In this document: positions 7,045 through 16,668 of the stretch, piece after piece
Position numbering within the stretch: the first letter of the stretch is position 1
Layout of the letters: each line of letters opens with the position of its first letter
DNA from: JANQOH01 sp965201115
GTDB taxonomy: Bacteria > Pseudomonadota > Alphaproteobacteria > UBA7887
Length of the DNA: 64,000 nucleotides
Direction of reading: 5' to 3'
NCBI GenBank assembly: GCA_965201115.1
Contig: OZ241745.1
Span: 3,038,001 to 3,102,000, forward strand
Made by a program: the position numbers and the translations under genes
The notes under the pieces: generated by a model
What the model saw: the letters and a program-made list of their open reading frames with translations, nothing else
Told to the model about the DNA's origin: nothing
The model's database searches: none

Positions 7045-9306
7045 CTAGAAGATCGTCCCGAAGCCGAAGCTCAGGGTTTCCGTTTCGTCGTAGGGCTCCT
7101 TGAGCAGCGCCTTGGCGAAGTCGATCCGGATCGGGCCGAACGGCGAGCCCCACGAAACGCCGAAACCGGCCGACGCGCGCAAGGAGCCGGAATCGACGAT
7201 ATCCGGCCCCGAGACGTCTACGTCGGAGATCGTTCCGGCGATCGAGAACACGCGGCCCTTGATGCCGAGTTCGTTCGGCAGGCCGATCGGGAACTCGACC
7301 TCGAGCGTTCCCTTGTATAGCAGATTGCCGCCGAGGGCGGTGTCGGCGGTGCGGTCGCGCGGGCCGAGGCCGGCGATTTCGAACCCGCGAAAACCGCTGC
7401 CGCCGAGAAAGAACCGGTCGGCGATCCGGATGCGGTCGTCGCCATAGGAGAATATGTGTCCCGCCTCCGCCAATGCCGACACGATCCAGTTGTCCCACAG
7501 CTGCAGGTAATACCCTCCCCCGATGGTTTGGCGCACCCATTCGCGGTCGCCGATCAAGCCGGTGACGCCCAGCGAGTAGCGGGCGAAATAGCCGCCGATT
7601 ACCGAGGTCGGCGTGGTCTCCCGCCGGTCGTAGAAGAAAGACTGGTCGATTTGCGACAGCAGCACCTTGCCGGCTTGGTCGCGAATGGTTCGCGAAGCGC
7701 CGGCGTAGGGCACAACCTCCTGGTTCTCCAGCGTGTAGGCGATGGTGTGGCGCAGGTATTCCGACAGCTGATAGCCGCCGCGCACCGAAAAGCCCAGTTC
7801 CTCGCGGTCGAACGCGCTGTTGCGGTATTCGCGGACGCGGTTGAAGATATCGAAACCCGCCGCGAAGTCCCGATTGAGGAAGTAGGGCTCCGTGAAACTG
7901 AGATCGATATTCTGCGAGATGCCCGACAGGCGGAATTGCAGCAACAGGTCTTGCCCGCGGCCCAGGAGATTCCGTTCCCGGATCGATATCTGGCCGCTGG
8001 GTCCCTCGCTCGAGGAATATCCGCCGCCGAAGGTCAGCTCGCCGGTGGATTCCTCTTCGACATCGATATTCAGGACGATACGATCGGGGGAATCGCCCGG
8101 CGATTCGTTGATATCCACCCGCGAGAAAAACCGGAGATTCTGAATGAGCGTGCGCGACCGCCGGATCTTCGCGGCGTTGAAAGCGTCGCCCTCGGCGAGG
8201 CGGACGTTGCGGCGGATCACCCGGTCGAGGGTGCGGGAGTTGCCCGTGATATCGATGCGCTGGACATAAACCCGCGGCCCCTCGGCGATGCGGTAGGTCA
8301 CGGCGATGGAGAGGTCTTCGCGCGAGCGCGTCACCTGCGGCTCCACAGCGACGAACGAAACGCCGCGCGCGCCGATTTCGTCGGTCAGGTCCTGGATGGT
8401 CTCTTCTACCTCGCGGCTGTCGTACCAGTCGCCTTCCTCGGTCGAGACGTATTCGCGGTAATCCTCGGCGTTAACCCCCGGAAGTTCGCTCGCGACGTCG
8501 ATGGCGCCGAAGCGGTAGCGCGGCCCCTCGTTGACGACGAAGGTAATGACGAACGCCGACCGGTCGGGCGTAAGCTCGGCCGATGCGCTGACGACGGTGA
8601 AATCGGCGAAGCCTTCCTCGAGATAGAAGCGCCGCAGGAGCTCGCGGTCGAAGCTCAGGCGGTCGCCGTCGTATGTGTCGGCGGCGGTGAAAAACCGCCA
8701 CCAGCGGGCCTCGCGCGTCTGGATAACCTCGCGCAGGTCGCCATCGCTGAAATTTTCGTTGCCGACGAAGATAATGCTGCGCACGTTGGTAAGCGGGCCC
8801 TCGTCGATATCGAAAATCAGGTCCACGCGGTTCTGCTCGAGCTGCACCGCCTTCGGCTCGACCGTGGCGGCGAAGCGGCCGCTGCGCCGATAGACCTCCA
8901 GTATGCGGGCGACGTCGGTTTGGACGCGGGCGCGCGTATAGACGGTGCGGGGGCGCAGCTGGACCTCGCCCTCGAGCGCGCTGTCCTCGATGCGGCGGTT
9001 GCCCTCGAAGGCGAGCCGGTTGATGACCGGGTTCTCGACGACGGCGACGACCAGCGCGGCGCCATCGCGCGACAGCGCCACATCGGCGAACAGGCCGGTG
9101 TCGAACAGGCTCTTCAGCGATTCGTTGATGCGCGCGGCGTCGAACGGATCGCCGACGGCGACCTCCATGTAGGAGCGGATCGTTTCGTCTTCGATGCGCT
9201 GGTTGCCTTCGAAGCGTATCTCGCGAATGGCGTCGGTCTGCGCAAGCGCGGCGGCGCACACCAGCCACGCCGCCGCGACGGCGACCGGCAACGTAAATCC
9301 CCGCAT
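7045..9306 (-). CDS. bamA: Outer membrane protein assembly factor BamA
   Basis: A full-length 753-residue Omp85 protein: signal peptide, five POTRA repeats (about residues 25-350, beginning IREIRFEGNQRIED), then a 16-strand barrel ending in the usual C-terminal phenylalanine (FGFGTIF). The RFFLGGSGFRGFE segment corresponds to the conserved loop 6 VRGF/Y region. BamA folds and inserts outer-membrane proteins. Its neighbours rseP and ompH belong to the same envelope system. Confidence 0.98.
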   Translation of the reverse strand: MRGFTLPVAVAAAWLVCAAALAQTDAIREIRFEGNQRIEDETIRSYMEVAVGDPFDAARINESLKSLFDTGLFADVALSRDGAALVVAVVENPVINRLAFEGNRRIEDSALEGEVQLRPRTVYTRARVQTDVARILEVYRRSGRFAATVEPKAVQLEQNRVDLIFDIDEGPLTNVRSIIFVGNENFSDGDLREVIQTREARWWRFFTAADTYDGDRLSFDRELLRRFYLEEGFADFTVVSASAELTPDRSAFVITFVVNEGPRYRFGAIDVASELPGVNAEDYREYVSTEEGDWYDSREVEETIQDLTDEIGARGVSFVAVEPQVTRSREDLSIAVTYRIAEGPRVYVQRIDITGNSRTLDRVIRRNVRLAEGDAFNAAKIRRSRTLIQNLRFFSRVDINESPGDSPDRIVLNIDVEEESTGELTFGGGYSSSEGPSGQISIRERNLLGRGQDLLLQFRLSGISQNIDLSFTEPYFLNRDFAAGFDIFNRVREYRNSAFDREELGFSVRGGYQLSEYLRHTIAYTLENQEVVPYAGASRTIRDQAGKVLLSQIDQSFFYDRRETTPTSVIGGYFARYSLGVTGLIGDREWVRQTIGGGYYLQLWDNWIVSALAEAGHIFSYGDDRIRIADRFFLGGSGFRGFEIAGLGPRDRTADTALGGNLLYKGTLEVEFPIGLPNELGIKGRVFSIAGTISDVDVSGPDIVDSGSLRASAGFGVSWGSPFGPIRIDFAKALLKEPYDETETLSFGFGTIF

Positions 9307-9348
9307 TGTCTCGACTCCGCCCGATGGTTCCGCCGCCGATATGCGGCC

Positions 9349-10482
9349 CTAGCCGACGAGTTTCTGGAAGAACTCGACAATCGACGGCCGCGTCAGGTCG
9401 TTGTATGTGACCATGATCATAAGCGCGACGACCATGACAAGGCCGACAATATAGCCGTAGTGCTGCGTTCGCGCCGGCAGAGGGCGGCCGCGCACTGCCT
9501 CGGCGGCGTAAAACGCGAGATGGCCGCCGTCGAGCAGCGGTATCGGAAACAGGTTGATCAGCCCGAGCATCGACGACAGGATCACGATGAAGTTAATCAT
9601 CGTGACCAGGCCGGCCTCGGCGACCGCGCCCGACATCTGGGCGATGAAGATGGGGCCGCCGAGCTCGCTGGAGTCGCGCGTTCCGCCGATAATCTGGCCG
9701 AGCGCATACAGGTTTTGGGCGACCAGCGTGTAGGTGTCGCCCACCGCGGCGAACACGGCGGAGAACGGGTCGAGCCGGCGATGCACGGTCTCGTCCACGA
9801 TGACGCCGATCGCGCCGATGCGGTGGACATTGCCCAGACTGTCGGTTTCTTCCCTGACGCGCGGCGTGATGGAGAACTCGATGCGGCGCCCCTCGCGCAT
9901 CGCCACCGCGGTCATCGTCACTTCCGGGTTTATGAGCACGATGTCGCGCATTTCCTCGAACGTATCGATGCGCTTGCCGAACAGCTCGACGATGCGGTCG
10001 CCCGGCGCGAGGCCGACTTCTTCCGCCGCGCCTCCCGGCGCGAGCTCATGGATAACGGCGGGCGTTACGGGGCGCCCGACGGCGACGAACAGGAGGCTCA
10101 GCAGCACGATGGACAACGCGAAATTGGCCGCCGGGCCGGCCGCGACGATCGCCGTGCGCTGTAACAGGCTCTTGTGGTGGAACGACACGGCGCGCTCGGC
10201 CTCCGTCGCCTTGTCGAGCAGCTGCGACACGCGGCTGGACGGATCCGCGTCGCCGAAGAAGCGCACATAGCCGCCGAGGGGAACCAGACAGACGCGCCAG
10301 CGCGTTTCCGCGCGGTCGGTCCAGCCGAAGAGCTCGCGCCCGAAGCCGATCGAGAAAACGACCACCCGCACGCCGCAGCGGCGCGCGACCCAGTAATGGC
10401 CGAACTCGTGGACGAACACGACCACGGTGAAAACCGCCAGGAAGGCGGCAAGATCGAACACGATGCCGAAGAGCGTTTCCAT
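9349..10482 (-). CDS. rseP: Site-2 intramembrane metalloprotease RseP
   Basis: The zinc motif HEFGH is at residues 25-29 in the first membrane helix and the second motif NLFPIPLLDGGHL is in a late helix. A single PDZ domain spans about residues 120-190 (GGAAEEVGLAPGDRI), as is usual in alphaproteobacteria. The protein has about four transmembrane segments and 377 residues. In the family it cleaves anti-sigma factors and remnant signal peptides within the membrane. Its start shares one base with the dxr stop. Confidence 0.96.
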   Translation of the reverse strand: METLFGIVFDLAAFLAVFTVVVFVHEFGHYWVARRCGVRVVVFSIGFGRELFGWTDRAETRWRVCLVPLGGYVRFFGDADPSSRVSQLLDKATEAERAVSFHHKSLLQRTAIVAAGPAANFALSIVLLSLLFVAVGRPVTPAVIHELAPGGAAEEVGLAPGDRIVELFGKRIDTFEEMRDIVLINPEVTMTAVAMREGRRIEFSITPRVREETDSLGNVHRIGAIGVIVDETVHRRLDPFSAVFAAVGDTYTLVAQNLYALGQIIGGTRDSSELGGPIFIAQMSGAVAEAGLVTMINFIVILSSMLGLINLFPIPLLDGGHLAFYAAEAVRGRPLPARTQHYGYIVGLVMVVALMIMVTYNDLTRPSIVEFFQKLVG

Positions 10483-11705
10483 CAGCGTTCCATCCGGCGG
10501 CGGGGCGCGCGGCCGGGGCCGCTTCGCGCGGCGGCTACCAGCCCGCGCGCGACCTCGCGCGCCTGTCTGTCGGATTCGATCGCGCGGTCGAGCGACGCGA
10601 TCGGCCCGTTGGATACATTGGCGACAGTGCGTTCTACAACGGGAACGATGTCGAGAAAACCGATATCGCCGCGCAGAAAGCCTCGCACGGCGATTTCATT
10701 GGCGGCGTTGAGCGCGGTGGCGGCGCCGCCGCCGCACGCCAGCGCCTCGCGCGCCAGCCGAAGCGCCGGAAACCGGGCCGGGTCCGGCGCCTCGAAAGTC
10801 AGCCGGCCGATCGCCGCGAGGTCGAGGCGCGGAAGCGCGACCGGCAGCCGATCGGGCCACGCAAGGCAGCAGGCGATCGGCGTACGCATGTCGGGCGGCC
10901 CGAACTGCGCGAGCGTCGAGCCGTCGCAATAGGCGACAAGCCCATGCACCACCGACTGCGGGTGGACCAGCACCTCGATCCGGCGCGCGTCGATGGGGAA
11001 CAGGTGATAGGCCTCGATGGTCTCCAGGCCCTTGTTCATCATGGTCGCCGAATCGACCGATATCTTGTCGCCCATGCGCCACGTGGGATGCGCCACCGCT
11101 TCCGCCGGCGTCGCGCTCGCCATGGCGTCGAGCGCGCGCGTGCGGAACGGTCCGCCGGACGCGGTCAGAACGATCTTCTCGACCCGCTCGGGGCGTTCGA
11201 AATCGAAAACCTGGAAGATCGCGTTGTGCTCCGAATCGACGGGCAGCACGGTGGCGCCGCTGCGCGCCGCCTCGGCCATCACGATTTCGCCCGCGCACAC
11301 CAGGCATTCCTTGTTGGCCAGCGCCACCGTCGCGCCGCGGCGCACGGCCTCCAGGGTGGCCCCGAGCCCCGCGGCGCCGACGATGGCGGCCATGACCCAC
11401 GCGGCGGGGAGCGCGGCGGCCTCGATGAGCGCCTCCGCGCCGGCGGCCGCGCGCACGCCGGTTCCGGCCAGCGCGGCCTTGAGCTCTCCGTAGGCGGCGG
11501 GGTCCCCGACAACGGCGAGTTCCGGCTCCAGCCGCCGCGCCTGCCGCGCCAGCAACGCGGCGTTGCGGTGCGCGGTCAGCGCCAGCACGCGGTACCGCCC
11601 GCGATTCGCTTCCGCCAGCTCCACCGTGTTGCGGCCCACCGATCCGGTCGAGCCGAGAATGGAGATGGAGCGGGGTTCGCCGCCTCCGCCGGGGGCGGGC
11701 GCCAT
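10482..11705 (-). CDS. dxr: 1-deoxy-D-xylulose-5-phosphate reductoisomerase
   Basis: Second enzyme of the methylerythritol phosphate pathway, converting DXP to MEP with NADPH. The Rossmann motif ILGSTGSVGRNT is near the N-terminus, LANKECLVCAGE and LPVDSEHNAIFQ form the substrate and metal site (Asp-Ser-Glu), and TASGGPFR and HPTWRMGDKISVDSATMMNK match the family. It supplies isoprenoid precursors to UppS, encoded a little upstream in the same string. Confidence 0.97.
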   Translation of the reverse strand: MAPAPGGGGEPRSISILGSTGSVGRNTVELAEANRGRYRVLALTAHRNAALLARQARRLEPELAVVGDPAAYGELKAALAGTGVRAAAGAEALIEAAALPAAWVMAAIVGAAGLGATLEAVRRGATVALANKECLVCAGEIVMAEAARSGATVLPVDSEHNAIFQVFDFERPERVEKIVLTASGGPFRTRALDAMASATPAEAVAHPTWRMGDKISVDSATMMNKGLETIEAYHLFPIDARRIEVLVHPQSVVHGLVAYCDGSTLAQFGPPDMRTPIACCLAWPDRLPVALPRLDLAAIGRLTFEAPDPARFPALRLAREALACGGGAATALNAANEIAVRGFLRGDIGFLDIVPVVERTVANVSNGPIASLDRAIESDRQAREVARGLVAAARSGPGRAPRRRMER

Positions 11706-11709
11706 GCCG

Positions 11710-12486
11710 CTAGCGTCCGCCGGCCAGCGCGACGCCGGCGGCCAGCGCCGGCGCGGCGCCGAGAAGGCCGTCCACGCGGTCGAGCGCGCCGCCGTGGCCG
11801 GGGATCAGCCGGCCCGAATCCTTGACGCCCGCGCGGCGCTTGAGCGCCGATTCGAAAAGATCGCCGATCTGCGCGGCGGCGGAAAGCGCGGCCCCGGCGA
11901 GCGCGCCCGCCCCCGCGGAGACGCTCGCCGCCGGCGCGGTCATCGCGGCGCCCGCCGCGGCGGCGGCCGCCGCGCCGCCCGCTGCGCCCGCCCACGTCTT
12001 GCCGGGGCTGATGCGCGGCGCGAGCCTGGCGCCGCCGACCGCGCGGCCCACCGCATACGCGCCGATGTCGCTGGCCCATACGACAAGGAGCAGGCCCACG
12101 GTCAGCGCGAAACCGTCGTCGGGCCGCGCGCGCAGCCAGACGATCGCCGTCGCCGGCGCGCCGAGATAGACGGGGCCGAACGCGCCCGGCCAAGCCGGCG
12201 CCCCGCGCCGCCATGCGAGCGCGGCCGTCGCCGCGCTGCCCGACGCGGCGGCGGCGAGCGCCCACGCGATCTCGCCGAACGCGGCGAGGGCGAGTGTCGC
12301 CGCCAGCGCCGCGGCGAGCGGCCCGAGGCCGCCGGGCGGCCGCGCCAGATTTTGCCATTCATGGGCCAGCGCCGCGAGCGCCGCCGCGAGCAGGGCCGCA
12401 AGCCACACGCCGCCGAGCCATGCCGCGCCGAGCGCCGCAGGCGCGAGAACGCCCGCCGACAGGGCGCGGACCTTCGGCTCGTTCAT
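11710..12486 (-). CDS. cdsA: Phosphatidate cytidylyltransferase
   Basis: An integral membrane enzyme of 258 residues making CDP-diacylglycerol from CTP and phosphatidic acid. The signature near the C-terminus is intact: SALKRRAGVKDSGRLIPGHG, followed by GALDRVD. Several hydrophobic helices rich in Ala, Leu and Gly precede it. It lies 15 bp after uppS and 4 bp before dxr. Confidence 0.95.
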   Translation of the reverse strand: MNEPKVRALSAGVLAPAALGAAWLGGVWLAALLAAALAALAHEWQNLARPPGGLGPLAAALAATLALAAFGEIAWALAAAASGSAATAALAWRRGAPAWPGAFGPVYLGAPATAIVWLRARPDDGFALTVGLLLVVWASDIGAYAVGRAVGGARLAPRISPGKTWAGAAGGAAAAAAAGAAMTAPAASVSAGAGALAGAALSAAAQIGDLFESALKRRAGVKDSGRLIPGHGGALDRVDGLLGAAPALAAGVALAGGR

Positions 12487-12501
12487 GCGCGGGGCGCCCG
12501 T

Positions 12502-13233
12502 TCAGCCGCCGGCGCCGCCGTAGCGGCGCTCGCGGTTGTGGAACTCGCCGATCGCGCGGGCCAGCGAATCGCCGTCGAAATCCGGCCACATGACCGGGCT
12601 GAACACGAGCTCGGAATAGGCGCACTGCCACAGCAGGAAATTGCTCAGGCGGCGCTCGCCGCCGGTGCGGATAACGAGGTCGGGGTCGGGGATGCCGACC
12701 GTTTCGAGGCGCGAGGCGAACAGCGCCGCGTCGACCGCCGAGGGCTCGATACGGCCCGCGCCGGCGTCGGCGGCGATCGACCGCGCCGCGGCGACGATTT
12801 CGTTGCGCCCGCCATAGTTGAGCGCAACGGTGAGAAGGAGCGCGCCGTTGGCGCGGGTGCGCGCCTCGCAGCCGGCGATGGATGCCTGGATGTCGCCGTC
12901 GAGCGCGCCGCGGTCGCCGATCACCCGCAGGCGCACGCCGGCGCCGGAGAGTTCGTCGAGTTCGCGCCGCAGATAGAGGCGCAGCAAACCCATGAGGTCA
13001 TGCACTTCCTCGGCCGGGCGCTTCCAGTTTTCCGACGAGAACGCATAGAGCGTGAGGAAGCCGACGCCGTATTCGAGGCAGGCGCGGATGGTCTTGCGCA
13101 CCGCGTCGGCGCCGCGGCGGTGCCCCGCTGTGCGCGGCAGGCCGCGCGCCTCCGCCCACCGCCCGTTGCCGTCCATGATGATCGCGACGTGGCGCGGCGG
13201 CGGCTCCGCGGGACCGATGGCGGCGGCTTCCAT
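12502..13233 (-). CDS. uppS: Isoprenyl transferase (undecaprenyl diphosphate synthase)
   Basis: A cis-prenyltransferase of 243 residues that builds the C55 carrier for peptidoglycan and O-antigen. The catalytic Asp is in IIMDGNGRWA, and FSSENWKRP and RTGGERRLSNFLLWQ with YSELVF complete the family motifs. I chose ATG 13233, four bases after the frr stop; the frame is open farther upstream but only across frr. Confidence 0.96.
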   Translation of the reverse strand: MEAAAIGPAEPPPRHVAIIMDGNGRWAEARGLPRTAGHRRGADAVRKTIRACLEYGVGFLTLYAFSSENWKRPAEEVHDLMGLLRLYLRRELDELSGAGVRLRVIGDRGALDGDIQASIAGCEARTRANGALLLTVALNYGGRNEIVAAARSIAADAGAGRIEPSAVDAALFASRLETVGIPDPDLVIRTGGERRLSNFLLWQCAYSELVFSPVMWPDFDGDSLARAIGEFHNRERRYGGAGG

Positions 13234-13237
13234 CCCG

Positions 13238-13798
13238 TCATACCTGCATGATTTCTTTTTCCTTTTCCGCCATCGCCCGGCCGATGGCGCCGACCGCCGT
13301 ATCGGTAAGCTCCTGTACCGAGGCGGAGCGCCGCTTGTGTTCGTCCTGCGAGATCTCGCCGGCGCGTTCGAGCCGCTTGAGCGTGTCCATCGCGTCGCGG
13401 CGCACATTGCGCACCGCCACGCGCGAGTCTTCCGCGTATTTGTGCGCCACCTTGGCGAGCTCCTTGCGCCGCTCCCCGGTAAGCTCGGGGATGGGGATGC
13501 GGACCAGCTGGCCCTCGGCTATGGGGTTGAGGCCGAGGCCGCTGTCGCGGATACCGTTCTGCACCGCCTTGACGACGGATTTGTCCCACACCTGTACCGA
13601 GATCGTGCGCGGCTCGGGCACGTTGACCGTACCCAGCTGCGACACCGGCATCCGCTCCCCGTAGGCCTCTATGACGATGGGCTCGACAAGGCCCGCCGAG
13701 GCCCGCCCGGTACGCAGGCCGGCGTATTCGCGCTTGAGCGCGTCGAGCGCGCCGTTCATGCGGCGCTCGATGTCGGAAAGGTCGAATTCGGCTGACAT
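13238..13798 (-). CDS. frr: Ribosome recycling factor
   Basis: The protein is 186 residues with the two-domain RRF pattern: LSDIERRMNGALDALKREYA and GLRTGRASAGLVEPI at the N-terminus, LGTVNVPEPRTISVQVWDKS in domain II, and the C-terminal helix with DEHKRR. It splits post-termination ribosomes together with EF-G. ATG 13798 follows the pyrH stop by a few bases. Confidence 0.97.
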   Translation of the reverse strand: MSAEFDLSDIERRMNGALDALKREYAGLRTGRASAGLVEPIVIEAYGERMPVSQLGTVNVPEPRTISVQVWDKSVVKAVQNGIRDSGLGLNPIAEGQLVRIPIPELTGERRKELAKVAHKYAEDSRVAVRNVRRDAMDTLKRLERAGEISQDEHKRRSASVQELTDTAVGAIGRAMAEKEKEIMQV

Positions 13799-13803
13799 GA
13801 TCG

Positions 13804-14553
13804 CTACTCCGCCCGGTCGATCAGTGTGTAGCGGCCGGCGCCGCCCACGGCGTCGGCGAACGCCCCCGGATTGTGCATCGAAAACACCGCGATGGGAATC
13901 CCGTTCTCGCGCGCAAGCGAAATCGCGGGCGCGTCCATCACCTTGAGATCCTCCTTCAGGACGCGCTCGTAGCTCACGCGGTCGAAGCGCCGCGCGCCGG
14001 GGTCGGTTTTCGGATCGGCGCTGTATACCCCGTCCACCTGCGTTCCCTTCAGCAGCAGGCGGCAGTCGAGCTCGGCGGCGCGCAACGCGGCCGCGGTGTC
14101 GGTGGTGAAATAGGGGTTGCCCGTTCCGCCGGCGCAGATGACCACGCGCCCCTTTTCCATGTGGCGCGCGGCGCGGCGGCGGACGAACGGCTCGCAAATC
14201 GCCTGCATCGGAACCGCGGACATGACGCGGGCGGCGGCGTCGAGGCGCTCGAGCGCGCTTTGCAGCGCCAGCGCGTTGATGGCCGTGGCGAGCATGCCCA
14301 TGCCGTCGCCCGTGGCGCGGTCGATCCCTTCCGCCGCGCCGGCGAGGCCGCGGAAGATGTTCCCGCCGCCGACGACGATGCATACCTGTACGCCGTTCGC
14401 GCGGACTTGGCGCACGTCGCGGGCGATGCGCTGAAGCGCGGCGGCCTCGACCCCGAACGCCGCGCCGCCCATCAGAGCCTCGCCCGACAGTTTCAGCAGA
14501 ACGCGGCGCGGGCGCCCATCCCCCGCGGAGTCGCCGCCTTCGGATATCGCCAT
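13804..14553 (-). CDS. pyrH: Uridylate kinase
   Basis: UMP kinase of 249 residues. The amino-acid-kinase motifs are clear: LLKLSGEALMGG, VVGGGNIFRG, the GDGMGMLATAINALALQSAL helix and AGGTGNPYFTTDTAA. It phosphorylates UMP to UDP, feeding pyrimidine nucleotides and UDP-sugars. It opens the pyrH-frr-uppS-cdsA-dxr string after a 195-bp gap from tsf that contains a strong hairpin. Confidence 0.97.
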   Translation of the reverse strand: MAISEGGDSAGDGRPRRVLLKLSGEALMGGAAFGVEAAALQRIARDVRQVRANGVQVCIVVGGGNIFRGLAGAAEGIDRATGDGMGMLATAINALALQSALERLDAAARVMSAVPMQAICEPFVRRRAARHMEKGRVVICAGGTGNPYFTTDTAAALRAAELDCRLLLKGTQVDGVYSADPKTDPGARRFDRVSYERVLKEDLKVMDAPAISLARENGIPIAVFSMHNPGAFADAVGGAGRYTLIDRAE

Positions 14554-14615
14554 GCGTTCGAGCCTTCCTCCGGTCCGCGGCCGCGCGGCGGCACAATAGG
14601 CCGGCCGCCCCGGCG

Positions 14616-14636
14616 GCCGCAACGATTCGTTGCGGC
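14616..14636. terminator. Perfect 9-bp hairpin between tsf and pyrH
   Basis: Arms GCCGCAACG and CGTTGCGGC close on a 3-base loop. The hairpin lies in the 195-bp gap after tsf, on the path into pyrH. No T-run follows it on the minus strand, so it may be a weak terminator, an attenuator or an RNA-processing site. It is the only obvious structure in the gap apart from GC-rich partial stems near 14718-14735. Confidence 0.35.
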
Positions 14637-14748
14637 TTCATGACGTTCGGGACTGCACGGGCGGCCCGGGGTTCGCCGGCGGTTTCGCTCCGCCCGGCGC
14701 CGCGGCCGCCCCGCCTTCCGCGGGGGGAAGGGCGCGGCCCCGGCCGCC

Positions 14749-15678
14749 TCAGCGCGCGGCCTGGGCGGCGACCTCGGCGGCGAAGTCGGTGTCCTGCTTT
14801 TCGACTCCCTCGCCGATCTCGAAGCGCGCGAACGCGGCGATTTCAATCGGCGCGCCGGCTTCCTTCGCGGCGGCGGCGACCGCATCGCGCACCCGCGACT
14901 TGCCGTCGATAACGAACAGCTGGTCGGGCAGAACGACCTCCTCGTACCATTTGCGCAGCCGGCCCTGGATCATTTTTTCGATTACATGGTCGGGCCGGCC
15001 GCTTTGCCGCGCCTGGTCGGCAAGCACGGAGCGTTCGCGCTCCAGCGCGGCGGGATCGACCGATTCGCGGCTGGCGGCCATCGGGCGCGAGGCGGCGACC
15101 TGCATCGCGAGCTGCTTGCCCAGGGTTGCGAGCGCGCCGGCCGCGGCCCCGGACCGCAAGGCGACGAGAACGCCGATTCGGCCCATGCCCGGCGCCGCGG
15201 CGTTGTGGACATAGCTGGCCACGAGCCCGCGTTCGACCGACAGGGCGGCGCAGCGGCGCAGCACGAGATTCTCCCCGATTCGGCCCGCGAGTTCGGTCAG
15301 CTCGGCGGAAACGGCGCGCCCGGAGCCGGGGTAGTCCGCTTCTTTCAATGCCTCGAGATCGCCGCCGACCGAGCGCGCGATTCCCGCGGCGTCGGCCACG
15401 AAACGCTGGAAATCGGCGTTGCGGGCCACGAAATCGGTCTCGGAGTTGACCTCGACCAGAGCGCCCGAGGCGGAGCCGTCGGCGGAGACCCCCACCAGGC
15501 CTTCCGCGGCGGTGCGTCCGGCCTTGCGCGCGGCCGCGGCGAGGCCCTTGGCGCGCAACCAATCGACCGCGCGCTCCATGTCGCCGCCGCTTTCCGACAG
15601 CGCCTTCTTGCAGTCCATCATTCCGGCGCCGGTCTTGTCGCGCAGCGCCTTGACGAGGGATGCGGTTATCGCGGTCAT
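14749..15678 (-). CDS. tsf: Elongation factor Ts
   Basis: EF-Ts of 309 residues, the exchange factor that recharges EF-Tu with GTP. The N-terminal UBA-like domain (VKALRDKTGAGMMDCKKAL) and the hallmark TDFVARN are present, followed by both core subdomains. The start overlaps the rpsB stop as ATGA, giving the universal rpsB-tsf pair. Confidence 0.98.
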   Translation of the reverse strand: MTAITASLVKALRDKTGAGMMDCKKALSESGGDMERAVDWLRAKGLAAAARKAGRTAAEGLVGVSADGSASGALVEVNSETDFVARNADFQRFVADAAGIARSVGGDLEALKEADYPGSGRAVSAELTELAGRIGENLVLRRCAALSVERGLVASYVHNAAAPGMGRIGVLVALRSGAAAGALATLGKQLAMQVAASRPMAASRESVDPAALERERSVLADQARQSGRPDHVIEKMIQGRLRKWYEEVVLPDQLFVIDGKSRVRDAVAAAAKEAGAPIEIAAFARFEIGEGVEKQDTDFAAEVAAQAAR

Positions 15679-16580
15679 TGCCGTTCTCCCTGGGCGGTTT
15701 CGGCAGCGGGGGCTTCCGCCGCCGGCGGCGCGGGCGGCGTTTCCGCCTCGGGCGGCGCGGCGGGCGCGTCCGCGCCGCCGTTGCCGCCGGCGCCTGCCGC
15801 GGCGGGCGGGGCAGAGGGCGGCGCGGCGGCGATATCGAGGTTCTCGGCCGGGAGCTCTTCCGCCGCGCCGATATCGCCGCCGAGCGACGCCTGTTCCTGT
15901 TGCAGCCCGTCGAGCACGGCGCGCGCCGTCAGGTCGCAATAAAACAGTATCGCGCGGGTCGAATCGTCGTTTCCGGGCACCGGGAAGCGCACGCCCTCGG
16001 GATCGCTGTTGCTGTCCACGACGGCGAACAGCGGGATGCCGAGCTTGATCGCCTCCTTCTTGGCGATCTCTTCCTTGTTCGTGTCGATAACGAACACCAT
16101 GTCGGGCAGGCCGCCCATCTCGCGGATTCCGCCCAGCGTGCGCTCGAGCTTGTTTCTCTTGCGCGTCAGGTTGAGCAGTTCCTTTTTCGTGAGGCCCGTG
16201 GCGCCCGCGTCGAGCTGCTCGTCGAGCTTGCGCAGAAGGCCGATGGAGTTCGAGATGGTGCGCCAATTGGTGAGCATCCCGCCGAGCCAGCGGTGGTTGA
16301 CGTAGTATTGGCCGCAGCGTTTCGCGGCTTCGGCGATCGGTTGCTGCGCTTGGCGCTTGGTGCCCACGAACAACACGCGCCCGCCCTCGGCGACGGTCGC
16401 GCGCACGGCGTCGAGCGCGCTGTAGAGCATCGGCGCGGTCTGTTGCAGGTCGATGATGTGAATCCCGTTGCGGACGCCGTAGAGATACGGCTCCATCCGC
16501 GGGTTCCAGCGATGGGTCTGGTGACCGAAATGCACGCCGGCTTCAAGCAGCTGGCGCATGGTAAAGGTCGGCATGGCCAT
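15675..16580 (-). CDS. rpsB: 30S ribosomal protein S2
   Basis: Ribosomal protein S2 starting MAMPTFTMRQLLEAGVHFGH. Core S2 motifs (HRWNPRM, NHRWLGGMLTNW, VIDTNKE, PGNDDS) are intact. After about residue 240 there is a tail of roughly 60 residues made mainly of Ala, Pro, Gly and Glu; such tails occur in several alphaproteobacteria but this one is long. The start ATG 16580 matches the conserved alphaproteobacterial N-terminus. Confidence 0.97.
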   Translation of the reverse strand: MAMPTFTMRQLLEAGVHFGHQTHRWNPRMEPYLYGVRNGIHIIDLQQTAPMLYSALDAVRATVAEGGRVLFVGTKRQAQQPIAEAAKRCGQYYVNHRWLGGMLTNWRTISNSIGLLRKLDEQLDAGATGLTKKELLNLTRKRNKLERTLGGIREMGGLPDMVFVIDTNKEEIAKKEAIKLGIPLFAVVDSNSDPEGVRFPVPGNDDSTRAILFYCDLTARAVLDGLQQEQASLGGDIGAAEELPAENLDIAAAPPSAPPAAAGAGGNGGADAPAAPPEAETPPAPPAAEAPAAETAQGERQ

Positions 16581-16668
16581 GTTGTGTGCGTCGCTCCGGT
16601 TGGCCCGCGCCCGCGCGGGCGGCGATGCCCTCCGCACGCGCGGAAGGCGCCGCCAGCGTAGCGCGCGG

